A DNA stretch of 40,761 bases from Skermanella stibiiresistens SB22. GTDB lineage: Bacteria; Pseudomonadota; Alphaproteobacteria; Azospirillales; Azospirillaceae. Every line of letters starts with the position of its first letter. The first letter of the stretch is position 1. Of the stretch, positions 27,901 through 36,354 are shown piece after piece. The DNA lies in NCBI RefSeq assembly GCF_000576635.1, contig NZ_AVFL01000045.1:1-40761 (forward strand), in the 5' to 3' direction. The position numbers and the translations under genes are program-made. A model generated the notes under the pieces. It was given only the letters and a program-made list of their open reading frames with translations, made no database searches and was not told the origin of the DNA.

Positions 27901-29713
27901 GCTGGAGCGCCTGGACGGCAGCTATGGCGGCCAGCCGTTCCGGCTGGTCAACCCGGCGACCGCGACCTTCGGGCCGAACCGCTACGAGGTGCGGAACTTC
28001 CTGCTGGCCAGCAACCAGGGCCGGATCGCCTTGGACGCCGGCTTGGTGAGGAACGCGATCGAGGGCACCGCCACCCTGACGCAGGTGCCGCTGGCGCTGG
28101 CCAAGCTGGCGGCGCCAGCGCTCGGCATCGACGGCACGCTGAACGGCAACGCCAGCTTCGCCGGCACCACCGCCAACCCGCGCGCCGACCTGGACCTGCG
28201 GGTGTCCAATCTGACGGTGGACGGCACCCAGGCGGCCGGGCTCGGCGGCATCGACATCTCGACCACCGGACGCTGGCGCCAGGGGCGGCTGGCGCTGGAT
28301 GGCAACGCCACCAACCGGCGGGCCGACGGCATCAACATGACGCTCCAGGCGGAGCTGCCGCTGGTCCTGCGTCAGGACACGCTGGCGGTGGAGTTGCCGC
28401 AGAACGCGCCGGTCTCGGGCGCGTTGCGCGGCAACGTCGAACTGGCCACCTTCAACGACCTGCTCGCCACCACCGGCGACCGGGCGGCGGGGCGGCTGGA
28501 CATCAACCTCAACATGGGCGGCTCGCTGGGCAATCCCCAGTTGGGCGGCTTGGCGACCATCGCCAATGGCCGGTACGAGAACCAGGCGGCGGGCACCGTG
28601 ATCAGCGAGATCGCCATGCGGCTGCGCGGCGACGGCACCCGGTTGACGATCGACCAGTTCAACGGCAAAACGCCGGAAGGCGGCATCGTCGAGGCTTCCG
28701 GCTCGGTCAACGTCGACCCGACCGACGCCGACGCCTTCAACGTCAGGGTCGGCGCCAGCAAGGCGCAGCTGGTCCAGATCGATCTGGCGACCGTCCGGCT
28801 GGATGCCTTGCTGAGCCTGACCGGCCCGTTGGACAATCCGCTGCTGAGTGGCCCCGTCACGATCGAGCGGGCCGACATCCGCATTCCGGAACAGCTGCCA
28901 CCCAGCATCGTCGACATCAAGGTCGAGGAGATCAACCGCCCCGGCGTGGCGCCGGGAACCGAGGCGGCGCCGGAGGAGGCCGCTTCGGCGTTCCAGCTTC
29001 GGCTCGACATGACGGTGAAGGCGCAGAACCAGATCTTCGTGCGCGGCCGCGGCCTGGACCTGGAACTGGCATCCGACATCAAGGTCGGCGGCACGGCGGC
29101 CGAGCCGATCCTGACCGATGGGCTGAGCTTGGTCAGCGGCACGCTGGACCTGCTGACCAAGCGGTTCGACTTTCAGCAGGCCAATGTCAGCTTCGTCGGT
29201 GACGGCAGCATGGACCCGACCCTCGATGTCGCGGCACAGGCCAAGACCGCCGACATCACCGCCGTGGTCGCCGTGACCGGGCGGGCGTCCAACCCGAAGA
29301 TCGAGCTGACCTCGACGCCGGAGCTGCCGCAGGACGAGGTCGTGGCCCGCGTGCTGTTCAACAAGCCGTTCAGCGACCTGAGCGCGATCGAGGCGGTCCA
29401 GCTGGCGCAGTCGATTGGCCAGTTGGCGGGTGTCGGAGGCGGCCCCGGCATCCTGGACAACCTGCGGACGACGCTGGGCGTCGATCGGCTGGAGCTGCTG
29501 AGCGGCGAGGCCGGCGAGGGTCTGTCGGGCGCCGGCGTCGCCGCCGGACGCTATGTCTCGAAGGATGTCTATGTCGGCGCCGAGCAGCGCGTCGGCGAGG
29601 CGGGAAGCCGTGTGGTTGTGGAGATCGACATCACCGACAACCTAAAGGCTAGAACCGATGTCGGCACCACGTCTGGCGCCGGCGTCGGCCTGCTGTACGA
29701 GTGGGAGTACTGA
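24950..29713 (+). CDS. tamB: Translocation and assembly module protein TamB
   Basis: A 1587-aa AsmA-superfamily bridge protein that spans the periplasm and acts in outer-membrane protein insertion and phospholipid transport. The N-terminus has a signal/anchor segment (about 9-27). The long middle is made of repetitive beta-strand units rich in Gly/Ala/Asp that would form the hydrophobic groove. The C-terminal DUF490 region (about 1230-1587) contains VASGTLDLLTKRFDFQQ-type sequence and ends LLYEWEY, with a terminal aromatic residue as in outer-membrane-contacting proteins. Length is typical. The partner tamA, often directly upstream, is absent here; the neighbour is the divergent SGNH hydrolase gene. 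Confidence 0.95.
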   Translation: MRDLVRRWSVVVLFVGLFASAPAAVIAQEESGQQDPGWIGRQIQNLLSGPGRTVTIGRISSSWSLDVTLYDLAIADDDGVWLKVDQAKLDWAAGALFRREFRISGFDINRMDLERLPAAQPEPPPSDEPFALPQLPQLPVGLDLQRLVVKELNLGAPVLGGEAATLRIDGKAELGRADQGVSADLNIARQDKPGGGKLVLAYAPDTNQLDLDLTVEEPEGGVIARAASLPGLPPVNVALRGSGPLSGWNGRLDGTAGDLARIGADAMIRGVEVAEGAQGYGLTIKGDTGFAKLLDPQTAGLIGETVGIEAEAVIDPNRQVSLNPARVTLAAGDVQLAGSYQFDPQALDFTYALTAGANSALRSLAPDVAWRDIRLAGTAKGPVAAPTITAALTADTIDAAQAELDKAVLSLRAVPSGPLDQAGSTIDVTLDGTLTNPRSETDPRIAQVAGQEVKIAGNAVVTPGTGEIRVADLRAGTAAGTASATALIQRWGQAIGAQVALDLPDLARLPDVPVTGAATLRTDLSMEEDGRVLRGTATADVTGLSSADPALEPMLRDLAGETVTFRLTADSADAAQTINVTELALNALVANLTGHATVREFGQDITGVADLTVPDLSRLSSVAGAPLEGAAQLKADLSGGNQATLVRADLTGSATDLRTGTPPADALVGRKMDLAGLVTVGTDGSIDMSRLKIDGQNVALTASAALRDNKLDAKWRADLPRLAVLKQPLGTDIAGSTTLEGTATGPLDALEVRADLGGRDLLLSGRKVPKAGLAVRATRLPSAPRGTLAANAVVDGQPLDARTAFAMEGQRLDLTDISLGADRNRLTGALRVALDRLTASGKLGGDMRDLDVFSGLAGQKLAGSGRLDVKLDDPKGQQAAIATVRGRDISVAGPEGPLLVANRINLNADVKDALGAMRFDAKLDGSGIAAGGADLASLTVTASGTAAKAQFQAQTNGTAGAPAQPARVALAGGFTQEGGLQRLRLERLDGSYGGQPFRLVNPATATFGPNRYEVRNFLLASNQGRIALDAGLVRNAIEGTATLTQVPLALAKLAAPALGIDGTLNGNASFAGTTANPRADLDLRVSNLTVDGTQAAGLGGIDISTTGRWRQGRLALDGNATNRRADGINMTLQAELPLVLRQDTLAVELPQNAPVSGALRGNVELATFNDLLATTGDRAAGRLDINLNMGGSLGNPQLGGLATIANGRYENQAAGTVISEIAMRLRGDGTRLTIDQFNGKTPEGGIVEASGSVNVDPTDADAFNVRVGASKAQLVQIDLATVRLDALLSLTGPLDNPLLSGPVTIERADIRIPEQLPPSIVDIKVEEINRPGVAPGTEAAPEEAASAFQLRLDMTVKAQNQIFVRGRGLDLELASDIKVGGTAAEPILTDGLSLVSGTLDLLTKRFDFQQANVSFVGDGSMDPTLDVAAQAKTADITAVVAVTGRASNPKIELTSTPELPQDEVVARVLFNKPFSDLSAIEAVQLAQSIGQLAGVGGGPGILDNLRTTLGVDRLELLSGEAGEGLSGAGVAAGRYVSKDVYVGAEQRVGEAGSRVVVEIDITDNLKARTDVGTTSGAGVGLLYEWEY

Positions 29714-29736
29714 TCTCGGGCTTCAGGCGCCTCGGC

Positions 29737-30492
29737 TCAGATGCTGAGGCGCTTGAAGATCGGTTCGGGGATGTTCTTGATGATGGTCATGATGACCCAC
29801 CAGAAGCTGGGGAAGTAGCGGATCTCCGCCCCCTTCTTGGCATAGCGCAGGCAGGCGCGGGCGCAGTCGCGGGGAGAGGCCACCAGGAACAGGCCCGGCA
29901 TTCCCCAGGTCATGGTGGTGTCGATGAATCCTGGCTTGACCGTGGTCACCGTGACGCCCGAGCGGAACAGCCGGTTGCGCAAGCCCTGGAGATAGGCGTG
30001 GAGCCCCGCCTTGGCCGAGCCGTAGACATAGTTCTTGATCCGCCCCCTGTCGCCCGCGACCGAGCCCAGCACCACGACATGGCCGCTCTTCCGCGCCTCC
30101 AGGATGGGCGCCAGCCGGTGCAGCACCGAGACGGCCCCGGCATAGGTCGCCATGATGGCGCGCTGGGCCTGATCGGGATCGGCGTCGATGGCCGATTGGT
30201 CTGGCATCAAGCCGAAGGCCAGGAAGACATTGAGGGGCTTGTCACCGAACCCGGCGGCGCGCGTGGTCACCGCGTCGACGAAGGCGTCGTGGCTATCCAC
30301 CACCTCGGCGTCGAAATCGATGACCTCGACCTGGACATCATGGCGGATGCGGATGTCGGCGGCGCCCCGCTCCAGGTCTGCGGTGTCGCGTCCGGCGAGC
30401 AGCACGTCGTCACCTTGCGCCGCCGCCTCCAGCGCGAAGGCCCGCGCGATCGAGGAGGAGGCGCCCAGCACCAGCCAAGTCGAGTTGGTCAT
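29737..30492 (-). CDS. DprE2-like decaprenylphosphoryl-2-keto-ribose reductase (SDR)
   Basis: A 251-aa short-chain dehydrogenase. The cofactor motif GASSSIA is at residues 10-16 and the catalytic residues are S144, Y157 and K161 (YGSAK). The C-terminus has an amphipathic, aromatic stretch (SFWWVIMTIIKNIPEPIF) fitting membrane contact, as in DprE2. With DprE1 it converts polyprenyl-phosphoryl-ribose to the arabinose epimer by reducing the 2-keto intermediate. It overlaps the DprE1-like gene by ATGA, which supports the pairing. It is the last gene of the operon and is convergent with tamB. Confidence 0.88.
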   Translation of the reverse strand: MTNSTWLVLGASSSIARAFALEAAAQGDDVLLAGRDTADLERGAADIRIRHDVQVEVIDFDAEVVDSHDAFVDAVTTRAAGFGDKPLNVFLAFGLMPDQSAIDADPDQAQRAIMATYAGAVSVLHRLAPILEARKSGHVVVLGSVAGDRGRIKNYVYGSAKAGLHAYLQGLRNRLFRSGVTVTTVKPGFIDTTMTWGMPGLFLVASPRDCARACLRYAKKGAEIRYFPSFWWVIMTIIKNIPEPIFKRLSI

Positions 30493-31829
30493 GGCGAGAC
30501 TCCCCGGATGTCGAGCCGGCGCGACAGGTCGGACTGAATGCGGCGGTCGGGATCGATACCGTCGAGCACGTGGCGGAAATCTCCCAGTTTCGGGTACATG
30601 CGGGCGAAGCTGGCGGCGTCCAGCACGGCGTCCTTGGCGAGGTAGATCCGGCCGCCGTGGTCCAGAGCGATCGCGGTCAGCCGCGCCATCAGATCCTCGA
30701 CGCCATCGCGCCTGGGGAAGTCGAGCGCCAGGGTGTAGCCGCGCGTCGGGAACGACAGCAGCCCCCTGCCCTCGCCACCCAGTGTCTTGAGGACCGCCAG
30801 GAAGGAGCCGGCGCGCGCCTCGGAGATCGCCTCCAGCAGCTTCCGCATGCCGGCGACGGCCTCGGCGTCGGGGATCACCGCCTGGAACTGGTGGAAGCCG
30901 CGCTTGCCGTAGATGCGGTTCCAGTGGTGGATCGCGTCGAGCGGATAGAGGAACTGGCGGATCGGCATGGTCCGCGTCCTGCCCTCCGCCGAGACCCGCC
31001 GGTAATAGGCCTGGTTGAACAGGTTGATGCTGAGCGGGTTGAGCGTGAAGCCGGGCAGATCGATCGGCACCGCCCGCGCTTTGGACGGCTTGGCCGGCGC
31101 GTCGGTCGCGGCGGTTTCCGCCGTCTCCAGGATGCCGCGCCCCATATCGCCGCCGCGCGCCATGCCGTCGATCCAGCCGACGCTGTAGCCCGCCGTCTCG
31201 CGCGCCTCGGACAGGCTGGCCATGAAGGCGTCCAAGTCGGGCATCCGCCGCTCCCGGACATCGACCGAGCCGGAGAACACCCGCCGCAGCCTAAAGCAGG
31301 CGTGCAGGATGACGCCGGTCAAGCCGACGCCGCCGATGGTGGCGGCGAACAGCTCCGGCCGCTCGGTCGGCGAGACGCGAGCCATCTCACCCGTGGGCAG
31401 GATCAGGTCGAGCCACAGCACATGGTCGCCGAAGCTGCCGACGCGGTCGTGGTTCTTGCCGTGGACGTCGTTGGCGATGGCGCCGCCGATCGTGGCGAAG
31501 GCGGTGCCGGGGGAGGTCGGCGGCAGGAACCCGCGTGGCAGGAACGCGGTCAGCAGGTCGTCGAAGGTGACGCCGGCCTCGCAGACCAGCGTGCCATCGG
31601 ATGGGTCGAACGAGACCATGCGGTTGAGCCGCTCGGTCAGCAGGATGTTGCCGCCGTCGTTCAACGGCGCGTCGCCATAGCTGCGCCCCAGCCCATGGGC
31701 CAGGATGCCTCGGTCATACCGGCCCTTGAGCAAGCCGATCGCGGTCTGGCCGCGTTCCGGCCGGCAGGCGTCGACTTCGGCCCGGCGGGTGCGGCCCCAG
31801 CCGGTCAGGGTCATCTTCTTCCAAGTCAT
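30489..31829 (-). CDS. DprE1-like FAD-dependent decaprenylphosphoryl-ribose 2-oxidase
   Basis: A 446-aa VAO-type flavoenzyme. The FAD-binding block TIGGAIANDVHGKNHDRVGS is at about 113-132 and the C-terminal YLAKD (396-400) holds the active-site Lys399. The mycobacterial C387, target of benzothiazinones, aligns by eye with A368 in GYTLALDFP. It oxidises C2 of polyprenyl-phosphoryl-ribose before DprE2 reduces it. The ATG at 31829 is used; an alternative ATG at 31814 has GGAAGAAG just before it. It stands 60 bases after the membrane protein gene and overlaps DprE2 by ATGA. Confidence 0.9.
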   Translation of the reverse strand: MTWKKMTLTGWGRTRRAEVDACRPERGQTAIGLLKGRYDRGILAHGLGRSYGDAPLNDGGNILLTERLNRMVSFDPSDGTLVCEAGVTFDDLLTAFLPRGFLPPTSPGTAFATIGGAIANDVHGKNHDRVGSFGDHVLWLDLILPTGEMARVSPTERPELFAATIGGVGLTGVILHACFRLRRVFSGSVDVRERRMPDLDAFMASLSEARETAGYSVGWIDGMARGGDMGRGILETAETAATDAPAKPSKARAVPIDLPGFTLNPLSINLFNQAYYRRVSAEGRTRTMPIRQFLYPLDAIHHWNRIYGKRGFHQFQAVIPDAEAVAGMRKLLEAISEARAGSFLAVLKTLGGEGRGLLSFPTRGYTLALDFPRRDGVEDLMARLTAIALDHGGRIYLAKDAVLDAASFARMYPKLGDFRHVLDGIDPDRRIQSDLSRRLDIRGVSP

Positions 31830-31889
31830 GCTAGTTCAAATCCACCTGCTGGAACTCACCTGATCACTTCCACGGGCAGCCGGCGGCGG

Positions 31890-32930
31890 TCAGCCGGCCG
31901 CTGTCAGCCGGTTTTCCGACGGCTGGCGGGCCAGCTTGAACGCCGCGGGCAGCGCCACGAACCCGAGACCGACGGCGAACCACAGGGTGGTCAGCCGGAT
32001 GATGACGGTCGCCGCCAGCGCCGTGTCGGCCGGAACGTCGAGCAGGGTCAGCAGGGCGAACATGGTCGCCTCCGTGCTGCCGAGCCCTCCCGGCAGCATG
32101 GAGATGGCGCCCACCAGCATGGCGAAGGCGAACACGAAGATTGACTGCTGGAGGGTGATCTGGGCGCCCAGATCGATCAGCAGCCAGTGCAGGGCGTAGC
32201 ACTCGCACAGCCAGCCGATCACGCCCATCGCCGTCGTCAGGGCGAAGACGCGGGGATCGAGCAGCCGCGAGGTCTTGCGCACCACGCCGCGGGTGGCGCC
32301 GAACAGGCGCGGCCAGCGCCCGATCAGGCCATAGGCCAGCAGCACGACGCGGAGCGGCACGGTCGGCCGCAGCAGCATCAGCAGGGCCACCACCAGCGCG
32401 CCAGCCGCCACCAACGTCCCGGTGCCATAGGCGGCGCCGAACGACGACAGCCCCGTCAGGCACAGCAGGGTGATCGCGACCGCGTCGCCCATGCGGTCGC
32501 CGATCAGCAGCGGCGCGGTGCGCTCGTACCGATAGCCGTGGCAGCGCTCCAGCAGCCAGAGCCGAAGCGCCTCGCCCAGCTTGCCCGGTGTCGTGGTCAT
32601 GGCGAAGCCGGCGACGTAGTAGAGCGCCGTGCGGCCGGCCGGCACCTCGATGTCGAGATGCCGGCCGTAGAGGTGCCAGCGCCACGCCCGCATCACGTAG
32701 TTGCCAGCCGAGAGCGCCAGCAGCCCGACCAGCACGACGGGGCTGAGCTCCGCCATGCGGTGCCAGACCTCGTCGAGGCCGAACCAGATCCCCGCCGCCG
32801 ACATGGCCGCCACGAAGACCACGGCGGTGATGACGGCGGCGTATTCCGCCCGCCGCATCAGGGAGCGTGGCGAGGCGGCGGGACCGGTTGGCGATCCTGT
32901 TGTCTTGGGCGAGGTCTGATGAGCGGTCAC
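31890..32930 (-). CDS. UPF0104/LPG-synthase-type membrane protein, possible polyprenyl-lipid flippase
   Basis: A 346-aa integral membrane protein with about eight hydrophobic helices and the family blocks MTTTPGKLGEALR and SMLPGGLGSTEATM, as in the membrane part of lysyl-phosphatidylglycerol synthase. Free-standing members are membrane proteins that may move lipid-linked material. In this operon a flippase for the polyprenyl-phosphoryl pentose is a reasonable inference. I chose GTG at 32930 because AGAGG stands just upstream and the frame beyond it is Pro/Ser/Arg-rich and overlaps the upstream gene's end. First Met of the conserved region lies 24 residues later. Confidence 0.82.
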   Translation of the reverse strand: MTAHQTSPKTTGSPTGPAASPRSLMRRAEYAAVITAVVFVAAMSAAGIWFGLDEVWHRMAELSPVVLVGLLALSAGNYVMRAWRWHLYGRHLDIEVPAGRTALYYVAGFAMTTTPGKLGEALRLWLLERCHGYRYERTAPLLIGDRMGDAVAITLLCLTGLSSFGAAYGTGTLVAAGALVVALLMLLRPTVPLRVVLLAYGLIGRWPRLFGATRGVVRKTSRLLDPRVFALTTAMGVIGWLCECYALHWLLIDLGAQITLQQSIFVFAFAMLVGAISMLPGGLGSTEATMFALLTLLDVPADTALAATVIIRLTTLWFAVGLGFVALPAAFKLARQPSENRLTAAG

Positions 32931-33009
32931 GGTACCTCTGAACGGTCTTGGGACTGATGGCCGGCAGGCATGATGCCGCCGGGGAATGGCGTGTGATCGG
33001 ACAGGATGA

Positions 33010-34527
33010 TCACACCGGCAGATGGGCGATGGCGACGATGGCGAAGACGGTGCCACAAACCACCCAGGATATCGGGTCACGGGCGGCGAAGACGATCGGG
33101 TCGTCATGCATTTCCCCGCGCGTCGTGGCCAGCCAGATGCGGCACTGCCAGAACAGCATCAAGGGCACGATCGCCCAATAGAGCACGTCCAAGGTGTTGA
33201 GCCCGAGGGCCAGATCCGACTGGACGTAGAGGGCGAGCACAAGGCACGAAGTGAAGGTCGACGCGACGCCCATCAGCCGCATGATGCTGAGGTCCTCGGC
33301 GCGATAGCCGCGGCCGGCCGGCTTGCCCTCGTTCCCCGGCGGGAGCGCCATCAGTTCCGCCACCCGCTTGACGATGGCGAGGCTGAGGAAGACGAAGCTG
33401 GAGAAGCCCAGCAGCCAGAGCGAGACCGGATAGCCCGACGCCTCGCCGCCGCCGAACAGGCGGATGGTGTAGAGGGTCGCCAGCATGAAGACATCGACCA
33501 GCGCGAGGCTCTTCAGCTTGAACGAGTAGAGGATCGAGCAGACGGCGTAGGCGACGACGACGGTGAAGGCTCCCGCCAGTGCCGCCAGCCCACCGCCAAC
33601 CAGGAGCAGCACCGGCGCCACGATGGGACCGTGGTGGAGCGGCAGGGCGCCGCTGGCGAAGGGCCGGTTCCGCTTGCGGTGATGCTGGCGGTCGGCCGCC
33701 AGATCGGTCAGGTCGTTGATGATGTAGATGGCCGAGGCGGTGCAGCAGAACGCCAGGAACATCAGCAGCGCGTCGCCCCAGGCCGACAGGTCGAACAAGG
33801 CGCTGGCGGTGACGATCGGCACGAAGACCAGGATGTTCTTGATCCACTGGTGCGGCCGCAGCGCCTTCAGCAGGGTGCGGGTCCAGGGCGCGCGGTCGTC
33901 CACCCGCGTCTCGATCTGGGTGACCGCCGCCGCCGACTTGCAGACGCTTTTCGGCGCGTTGACCAGGACCGCCGCCTCGGCGTGGCGCCAGATCTCCAGA
34001 TCGGAGAAGTCGTTGCCGGCATAGGCGTAGGGCTGGCCGCCCAGGTGCCGGTGGATCGCATCCGCCTTGGCCTTGCCGCGCAGGTTGTCGAGCCCGTCGG
34101 AGGCGATCACCTCGTCGAAGATCTTGAGGTGACGGGCGACCGCGTCGGCGAAGACGTGATCGGCTGCGGTCGCCAGGATCAGCCGTCGGCCCAGCCGCTT
34201 CTGCTCGTGGAGCCACGTCAGCAGGCCGGTGTTGTAGGGCAGCAAGGCGGGATCGAGCCGGGCGTGGAGCGCCAATTGCTGCTTGAGGTGCGCCTTACCC
34301 TTCAACAGCCAGCCGAACAGGGCGAACATCGCGCGCCAGTCCTTGATCAAGGCGAACACGCATTCGATCAGGCTGTCGGTGTTGAGCAGGGTGCCGTCCA
34401 TGTCGACGCACAGGGGCACCTGCCGGTCACGCGCGGCCTGGGAGGTCGTCGCGCCGGCGTGTTGTCCGTCCAGCGCGCGGCCGGCCGACGGTGGGTTGGA
34501 ACGATGCAGGGCGTCGGTACTTGCCAT
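33010..34527 (-). CDS. HAD phosphatase-UbiA prenyltransferase fusion (polyprenyl-phosphate phosphoribosyltransferase, DprP-like)
   Basis: A 505-aa two-domain protein. The N-terminal HAD domain (about 35-205) has the nucleophile motif VDMDGTLLNTD (D42, D44) and motif IV GNDFSDLE. The C-terminal UbiA domain (about 220-505) has NDLTDLAADRQH (D272, D275, D279) and seven to nine hydrophobic helices. In mycobacteria Rv3806c (UbiA) makes decaprenyl-phosphoryl-5-phosphoribose from PRPP and a separate phosphatase removes the 5-phosphate; here both steps could be in one chain. It is the first gene of the minus-strand operon with the DprE pair. Confidence 0.88.
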   Translation of the reverse strand: MASTDALHRSNPPSAGRALDGQHAGATTSQAARDRQVPLCVDMDGTLLNTDSLIECVFALIKDWRAMFALFGWLLKGKAHLKQQLALHARLDPALLPYNTGLLTWLHEQKRLGRRLILATAADHVFADAVARHLKIFDEVIASDGLDNLRGKAKADAIHRHLGGQPYAYAGNDFSDLEIWRHAEAAVLVNAPKSVCKSAAAVTQIETRVDDRAPWTRTLLKALRPHQWIKNILVFVPIVTASALFDLSAWGDALLMFLAFCCTASAIYIINDLTDLAADRQHHRKRNRPFASGALPLHHGPIVAPVLLLVGGGLAALAGAFTVVVAYAVCSILYSFKLKSLALVDVFMLATLYTIRLFGGGEASGYPVSLWLLGFSSFVFLSLAIVKRVAELMALPPGNEGKPAGRGYRAEDLSIMRLMGVASTFTSCLVLALYVQSDLALGLNTLDVLYWAIVPLMLFWQCRIWLATTRGEMHDDPIVFAARDPISWVVCGTVFAIVAIAHLPV

Positions 34528-34860
34528 GGTCCGCTTAATCCGTGATGTCGCTAGAGGCCGTAGTTAAGTCCATGGTGCAATTTTAATGGCATTCGCCCTA
34601 AATAATCGCTCCAGTTTGGGCAGTCCCGGATTGTAGTCATCGTGATTGAATACCGGGAGAGCCCAAAAGGTGCCCTAGCCATCCCGACGCGGGACGCTTT
34701 TTACCTGTCGGGACTAACCAAGCGCCCGGATGTTTATTCCACGTTTCCTTGGGGTTAGTCACGGCGCGGTTGTGGGACGGTCTCAACCGGCGCCGCGACG
34801 CTGGCAGGCATGCCGCCGGCGTGGTTGGCGCGGGGTCTCGTTTTCCCTATATTGCGGCCC
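34528..34860. other. Intergenic region before mnmA
   Basis: A 333-base gap between divergent genes, partly AT-rich. It holds a 7-bp inverted repeat (TCCCGAC at 34682-34688, GTCGGGA at 34707-34713) with a T-run between the arms. No gene is seen; the promoters of the arabinose-lipid operon and of mnmA probably lie here. Confidence 0.45.
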
Positions 34861-36066
34861 ATGAACCCGACCCTGAACCCGCACCTGAATTCGTTGGGCA
34901 TCGCCAAGAAGCCCGCCGACACCCGCGTGGTCGTCGCCATGTCCGGTGGCGTCGACAGCTCTGTCACGGCCGCCCTCCTCCGCGAGGAGGGTTACGACGT
35001 GGTCGGCATCACGCTGCAGCTGTACGACCACGGCATGGCCGTTGGCCGCAAGGGAGCCTGCTGCGCCGGCCAAGACATCTACGACGCGCGCCAAGTCGCC
35101 GACCGCATCGGCATCCCGCACTATGTGCTGGATTACGAGAACCGCTTCTCGCAGGGCGTGATGGACGATTTCGCCGACAGCTATCTGCGCGGCGAGACCC
35201 CGATCCCGTGCATACGCTGCAACCAGCGCGTCAAGTTCCGCGACCTGCTGGAGACCGCCCGCGACCTGGGCGCCGAGGCCCTGGCGACCGGGCATTACGT
35301 GCGCCGGGTGATGGGCGACCGGGGCGCCGAACTGCACCGCGCGATCGACCCGGCGCGCGACCAGAGCTATTTCCTGTTCGCCACGACCCAAGATCAGTTG
35401 GATTACCTGCGCTTTCCGCTGGGCGGCATGCAAAAGTCGGAAACCCGCGCCTTGGCCGAGCGGTTCGGGCTGGTGGTGGCCGACAAGCCGGACAGCCAGG
35501 ACATCTGCTTCGTCCCGACCGGCTCCTATGCCGAGGTGGTCGAGAAGCTGCGCCCCGGCGCCATCGAGCCGGGCGACATCGTGCATGTGGACGGCCGCGT
35601 CATGGGCAGGCACGAGGGGATCATCCATTACACGATTGGCCAGCGGAAGGGCCTGGGCATCGGCGGCCAGAAGGGCGACCAGGGCGACCCGCTCTATGTC
35701 GTCCGCCTTGACCCGGCGCGCCAGCGCGTGGTGGTCGGCCCCCGCGCGGCGCTGGCCCGCGACCGCGTCGTGGTCCGCGAGGTCAACTGGCTGGGCGCGG
35801 CGCTGGATGGGGCGGCGGATGGGATGACAGACGGAACGTTGGACGGCATCAAGGTCGAGGTCAAGCTGCGCTCGGCCCAGCCGGCGGTGGCGGCGACGGT
35901 CGTGCCGGCGGGAACGGGCGATGCCGGGGGTGGCGGTGTCGAGGTCATCCTGGACGAACCCCAGTTCGGCGTCGCGCCGGGGCAGGCTTGCGTGTTCTAC
36001 CAGGGCGACCGGGTGCTGGGCGGCGGCTGGATCGCCCGCGCCGAAAGCGGCTTGGCGGCGGCCTGA
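34861..36066 (+). CDS. mnmA: tRNA 2-thiouridylase MnmA
   Basis: A 401-aa enzyme that adds sulfur to U34 of tRNA-Lys, -Glu and -Gln. The PP-loop SGGVDSS is at residues 28-34. Catalytic Cys120 (in IPCIRCNQ) and Cys216 (DSQDICFVP) are both present and match the E. coli pair. The extra C117 and CC at 67-68 are typical of alphaproteobacterial forms. The ATG at 34861 is preferred; the open frame from 34810 adds 17 non-conserved residues. A region rich in short repeats ([14 protein letters not shown]) near residue 320 is not conserved. The gene is probably transcribed alone, before tRNA-Met. Confidence 0.95.
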   Translation: MNPTLNPHLNSLGIAKKPADTRVVVAMSGGVDSSVTAALLREEGYDVVGITLQLYDHGMAVGRKGACCAGQDIYDARQVADRIGIPHYVLDYENRFSQGVMDDFADSYLRGETPIPCIRCNQRVKFRDLLETARDLGAEALATGHYVRRVMGDRGAELHRAIDPARDQSYFLFATTQDQLDYLRFPLGGMQKSETRALAERFGLVVADKPDSQDICFVPTGSYAEVVEKLRPGAIEPGDIVHVDGRVMGRHEGIIHYTIGQRKGLGIGGQKGDQGDPLYVVRLDPARQRVVVGPRAALARDRVVVREVNWLGAALDGAADGMTDGTLDGIKVEVKLRSAQPAVAATVVPAGTGDAGGGGVEVILDEPQFGVAPGQACVFYQGDRVLGGGWIARAESGLAAA

Positions 36067-36091
36067 GACGGCCTGACGAGGTCCGAAGGGG

Positions 36092-36141
36092 GGATGATGA
36101 CACCCCCCACCCCGTGCGAAAATGTCATCATCCGTCATCAT
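36092..36141. repeat. Inverted repeat downstream of mnmA with a third half-site
   Basis: GGATGATGACA (36092-36102) and TGTCATCATCC (36123-36133) form a perfect 11-bp inverted repeat with a 20-base loop. A further GTCATCAT copy follows at 36134-36141. There is no T-run. It could be a mnmA 3' end structure or a protein-binding site. Confidence 0.45.
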
Positions 36142-36294
36142 GGACCCCCTCGGCGCGCCTTTTTGGTGATTCGATTTTCGAAGATCCCCGCATCGCGGCC
36201 CACGAGCTTAACACGCGGCCATTAAGAAATTATTCCTTTATCATCCACTCCGGTTTCCCGTAAAATCGCTGGCCTCAAAATCGCCGAGAAGCGC

Positions 36295-36324
36295 TTGACA
36301 GGCCCCGTCCCGCCGAACTATATC
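36295..36324 (+). promoter_or_regulatory. Sigma70 promoter of tRNA-Met
   Basis: A perfect TTGACA -35 box lies at 36295-36300 and a TATATC -10 at 36319-36324, with an 18-base spacer (17 if CTATAT is used). It stands about 30 bases before the tRNA 5' end. Confidence 0.75.
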
Positions 36325-36354
36325 ACCGGCCTCCCGGCGACAAACCGGGCCTGC

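Noticed and set aside
34783-36141. Long frame antisense to mnmA
   Set aside because: Shadow; mnmA has all catalytic residues on the plus strand.
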